The notes beneath the pieces are model-generated. The model ran no database searches. It was not told where the DNA came from and saw only the letters and a program-made list of their open reading frames with translations. Positions 62,029 through 64,000 of a stretch of DNA of 64,000 bases are shown here, one piece after another. Position numbers and translations under genes: made by a program. Source of the stretch: Geosiphon pyriformis (Eukaryota > Glomeromycota > Glomeromycetes > Archaeosporales > Geosiphonaceae); contig JAAOMT010000258.1 in assembly GCA_016748015.1 (NCBI GenBank), positions 593,008-657,007 of the forward strand, read 5' to 3'. The stretch's first letter is position 1. Every line of letters starts with the position of its first letter.

Positions 62029-63430
62029 TCAATGACAACTATTGGTTCTAAATTTCGGGGAATATCTTCGGGATTGATTAAAAGAGAATGTGTACCAATT
62101 TGTGGAATTATAGTGTTTCAAACAATCTCCATGTGCAACTTTTGCTAGGATTTTGTCATCAAGTCTTAACTTGTATGATCTATTGCCTAGGATTTCATGG
62201 ATAAAGAATGGTTTATCCCATTTATTTTCAAATTTTCCACTCCATTGTTTTTCGGCTTTAGTTCTGTGTAAGAAAACTTTGTTTCCAATTTTAAATTCAT
62301 TGGTGACTGGTGGCAATTTGTTGTCATGCTGTTCTTTTTGTTAAGCTTGGGAGTGTTTAATATGGATTGCTGCTATTCGTTGTTTTTTTTCCAATGTGCT
62401 AAGCAGAGTGTAGGCTCTTCATTGTAGTGTTTTCTGAAAGTTGTTTTCATTAATTAACTGTACTGGGTATGTTTCTACTGTGAAACTAATTGGTAACGTT
62501 GTTGTCCTTCCATAAGTTAAATCAAATAGTGTGTGTTTTGTGGTATCTTGTTTTAGTGTTCTATATGCTAGTAACACTGATGGAATAAAAATATCCCATT
62601 CCTGCTCAAAATTTGCTAAGACTTTGGCTAAAGATTCACATAATGTTCTGTTAAAACATTCTACAAGTCTATTTGTTTGTGGATGGTAGAGTGAAGATAA
62701 TGGTCTTTTAATATTGAATTGTTCACAGATTTTTTGAATTAGATTGTTTACAAAATGTGTTCCTTAATCAGATAAAAGTTTGATTGGGCATCTATATCTA
62801 CAAATAATGTCTTCATAAATGAAGTTTGCTACTGATTTTGCATCTGCTCATTGAATAACTCTGGCTTCAGGCCATTCGGTGAGATAATCTACAGCTACTG
62901 TAATATAATGGTTTCCTTGGTTTGTAATAGGTAGTGGTCTGACTAAATTGATACCTACTTGGTCAAAAGGCTGTCCAACTTTGATTGGATTTAAAGGTTC
63001 TGTAGGGCGAGTTCCTTTTTTTCTTTGACAAATATTGCAAGATTTAATGTATTCATGAATGTTTTTTTTTATTTGGGACCAAAAGTAGTGTTCTAATGTT
63101 CTTTGGGTGGTGCTATTTTTTCCTAAATGTGCTGATGAAGAGTCTAAGTGCATGTTGTATAAGATAGTTTTCTTTTTATTTTCCTGTATTAATCTGAGTG
63201 GTTTGTCTGGGTTTTTGAAGTTTTGATAATAAATGGTGTTGTTGTGTAAAAAATATTGTTTGGCTTTTTGTTGTAATTGGTGTTTTTCATCTGAAGACCA
63301 ATCTGTTGGGATTGTTAGTGTCTCCAAATATTGTTTAAGATTGTTGTAGTTTTCAGGATTCATTGTTTGTTGTTTTTTTTTTGTTACTGCTAATTCAAAT
63401 GGGTGTTGGTTTTGTGTTCTAATTTTGCCT
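62029..63430 (-). pseudogene. Ty3 integrase
   Basis: One frame with few stops. The N-terminal zinc finger: HLDSSSAHLGKNSTTQRTL has the two His, and CNICQRKKGTRP the two Cys (about 63140-63010). Core: GINLVRPLP where the family has a G-x-D-x-x-G-P-L-P motif, so the first catalytic Asp is Asn. Then LLSD-stop-GTHFVN (second Asp kept, Gln codon now stop) and HPQTNRLVECFNRTL (Glu kept). C-terminus: KIGNKVFLHRTKAEKQWSGKF and LRLDDKILAKVAHGDCLKHY, the GPY/F-like module; no chromodomain is evident. Stops after ARVIQ (TGA from CGA), in SDQG (TAA), and two more. The integrase would insert element DNA if intact. Confidence 0.88.
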
Positions 63431-64000
63431 CATTCTTGAGAGACAATCACCATTGGTGTGGAGCTTTCCTGGTTTGTGATGTACATTGTATCAGTAGTTG
63501 GCTAAAAATCCTGTTCATCAGGTTTGTTTGGCATTTAGCTGAGTGTTTTTGTTCTGAAACCATTTGAGTCCAATATTATCAGTGATAATATCAAATTCTT
63601 TAGTCCTGAGATAAAAGTTGAAGTGGTGTAGGGCCCAAATTATGGCTGCTGTTTCTAGTTCTGTGGCAGGATAGTTTTTCTTAGCTGGTTTTAATGTTCT
63701 GCTAGCATAAGTAATTACTTGTTCATTTCCATTGTCGTCTACTTGTGATAAAATAGCATCAAAGGCAGTATAAGAAACATCTGTAGCTAGTCAAAATCAG
63801 TTACTGAAGTCTGAGTAGGTGAAAATTGGAGCTGTTGTCAGCTTTTCCTTGAGAATTTCAAAAGCTTTTTGGTGTTCTTCTATTCATTTGTATTTGACAT
63901 TTTTAGTAGTGAGCTGGTTGAGAGGTTTTGTGATTTCTGAGAATTCTTTGATGAATTTTCAGTAATAGGAAGCTAATCCAATAAATCCTCTCAATTCTGT
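63431..64000 (-). pseudogene. Ty3 pol: RT end and RNase H
   Basis: Minus-strand reading: ELRGFIGLASYY at the RT end, KPLNQLTTKN, AFEILKEKLTTAPIF, LATDVSYTAFDAILSQ (RNase H Asp), YASRTLKPAKKNYPATELET (Glu), FDIITDNIGLKWF (Asp), HHKPGKLHTNGDCLSR (last Asp). This is the Ty3-type RNase H with all four acids kept. Stops replace Trp or Gln at several places (for example in SYY-stop-KF). A frameshift near 63430 leads into the integrase frame. Confidence 0.87.

Larger units (their letters stand above)
60222..64000 (-). mobile_element. Ty3/Gypsy retrotransposon, 3' portion
   Basis: On the minus strand the window holds, in element order, RNase H (64000-63430), integrase (to 62029), an extra ORF (61881-61162), a polypurine tract (61206-61197) and the 3' LTR (61193-60222). 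RNase H followed by integrase is the Ty3/Gypsy order. The 5' LTR, gag, protease and RT lie beyond 64000. Stops in every ORF mark it as defective, but it is the least decayed LTR element here. Confidence 0.9.

Overview
The window looks like nuclear DNA of an early-diverging filamentous fungus. An arbuscular-mycorrhizal (Glomeromycotina, Gigaspora- or Rhizophagus-like) source is my inference. The reasons are the very high A+T, a multi-exon kinase gene with nine 74-116 bp GT-AG introns, small BTB, ankyrin and class-3 lipase genes, a decayed TKL-like kinase, and a retrotransposon load dominated by RNase H-bearing LINEs and Ty3-type LTR elements. No species marker is present.

Layout. (1) 1-20.6 kb: an extremely A+T-rich repeat graveyard. 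At least two, probably four, copies of one LINE family lie in both orientations, interrupted by solo LTRs of a Ty3 family and by an unclassified repeat called R3 here. (2) 20.6-39.4 kb: a gene island with ordinary base composition. It holds an HRI-type eIF2-alpha kinase (+, 10 exons, 796 aa), a Tc1/mariner relic, a BTB-domain gene (+), a decayed kinase (-), an ankyrin-repeat gene (+) and a four-exon class-3 lipase (-). (3) 39.4-41.3 kb: a 5' fragment of a pogo/Tigger transposon ending exactly at its terminal repeat, then a Ty3 integrase relic. (4) 41.3-59.2 kb: three LINE copies, C (+, near full length, split by a solo LTR), D (-) and E (+), with D and E head to head at 54.8 kb and R3 copies beside the LINE ends. 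(5) 60.2-64 kb: the 3' part of a Ty3 element on the minus strand (3' LTR, polypurine tract, an extra ORF, integrase, RNase H) that runs off the window.

The host genes do not form one pathway. The kinase would phosphorylate eIF2-alpha under stress, the lipase is a predicted membrane-anchored serine hydrolase, and the BTB and ankyrin proteins are likely interaction modules. The transposons share one decay pattern: C-to-T and G-to-A transitions that turn CAA/CAG/CGA/TGG codons into stops and hit catalytic Asp, Glu and His codons. Decay is heaviest in the left 20 kb and lighter in the right third.

Most unusual items: a phased array of six 20-bp CpG-containing units upstream of the LTR TATA box, seen in four LTR copies; an extra 239-codon ORF between integrase and 3' LTR that runs through the polypurine tract into the LTR; and the unclassified R3 repeat family. 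Frames and exon joins were worked out by hand and identities were judged by eye; no database search was run.
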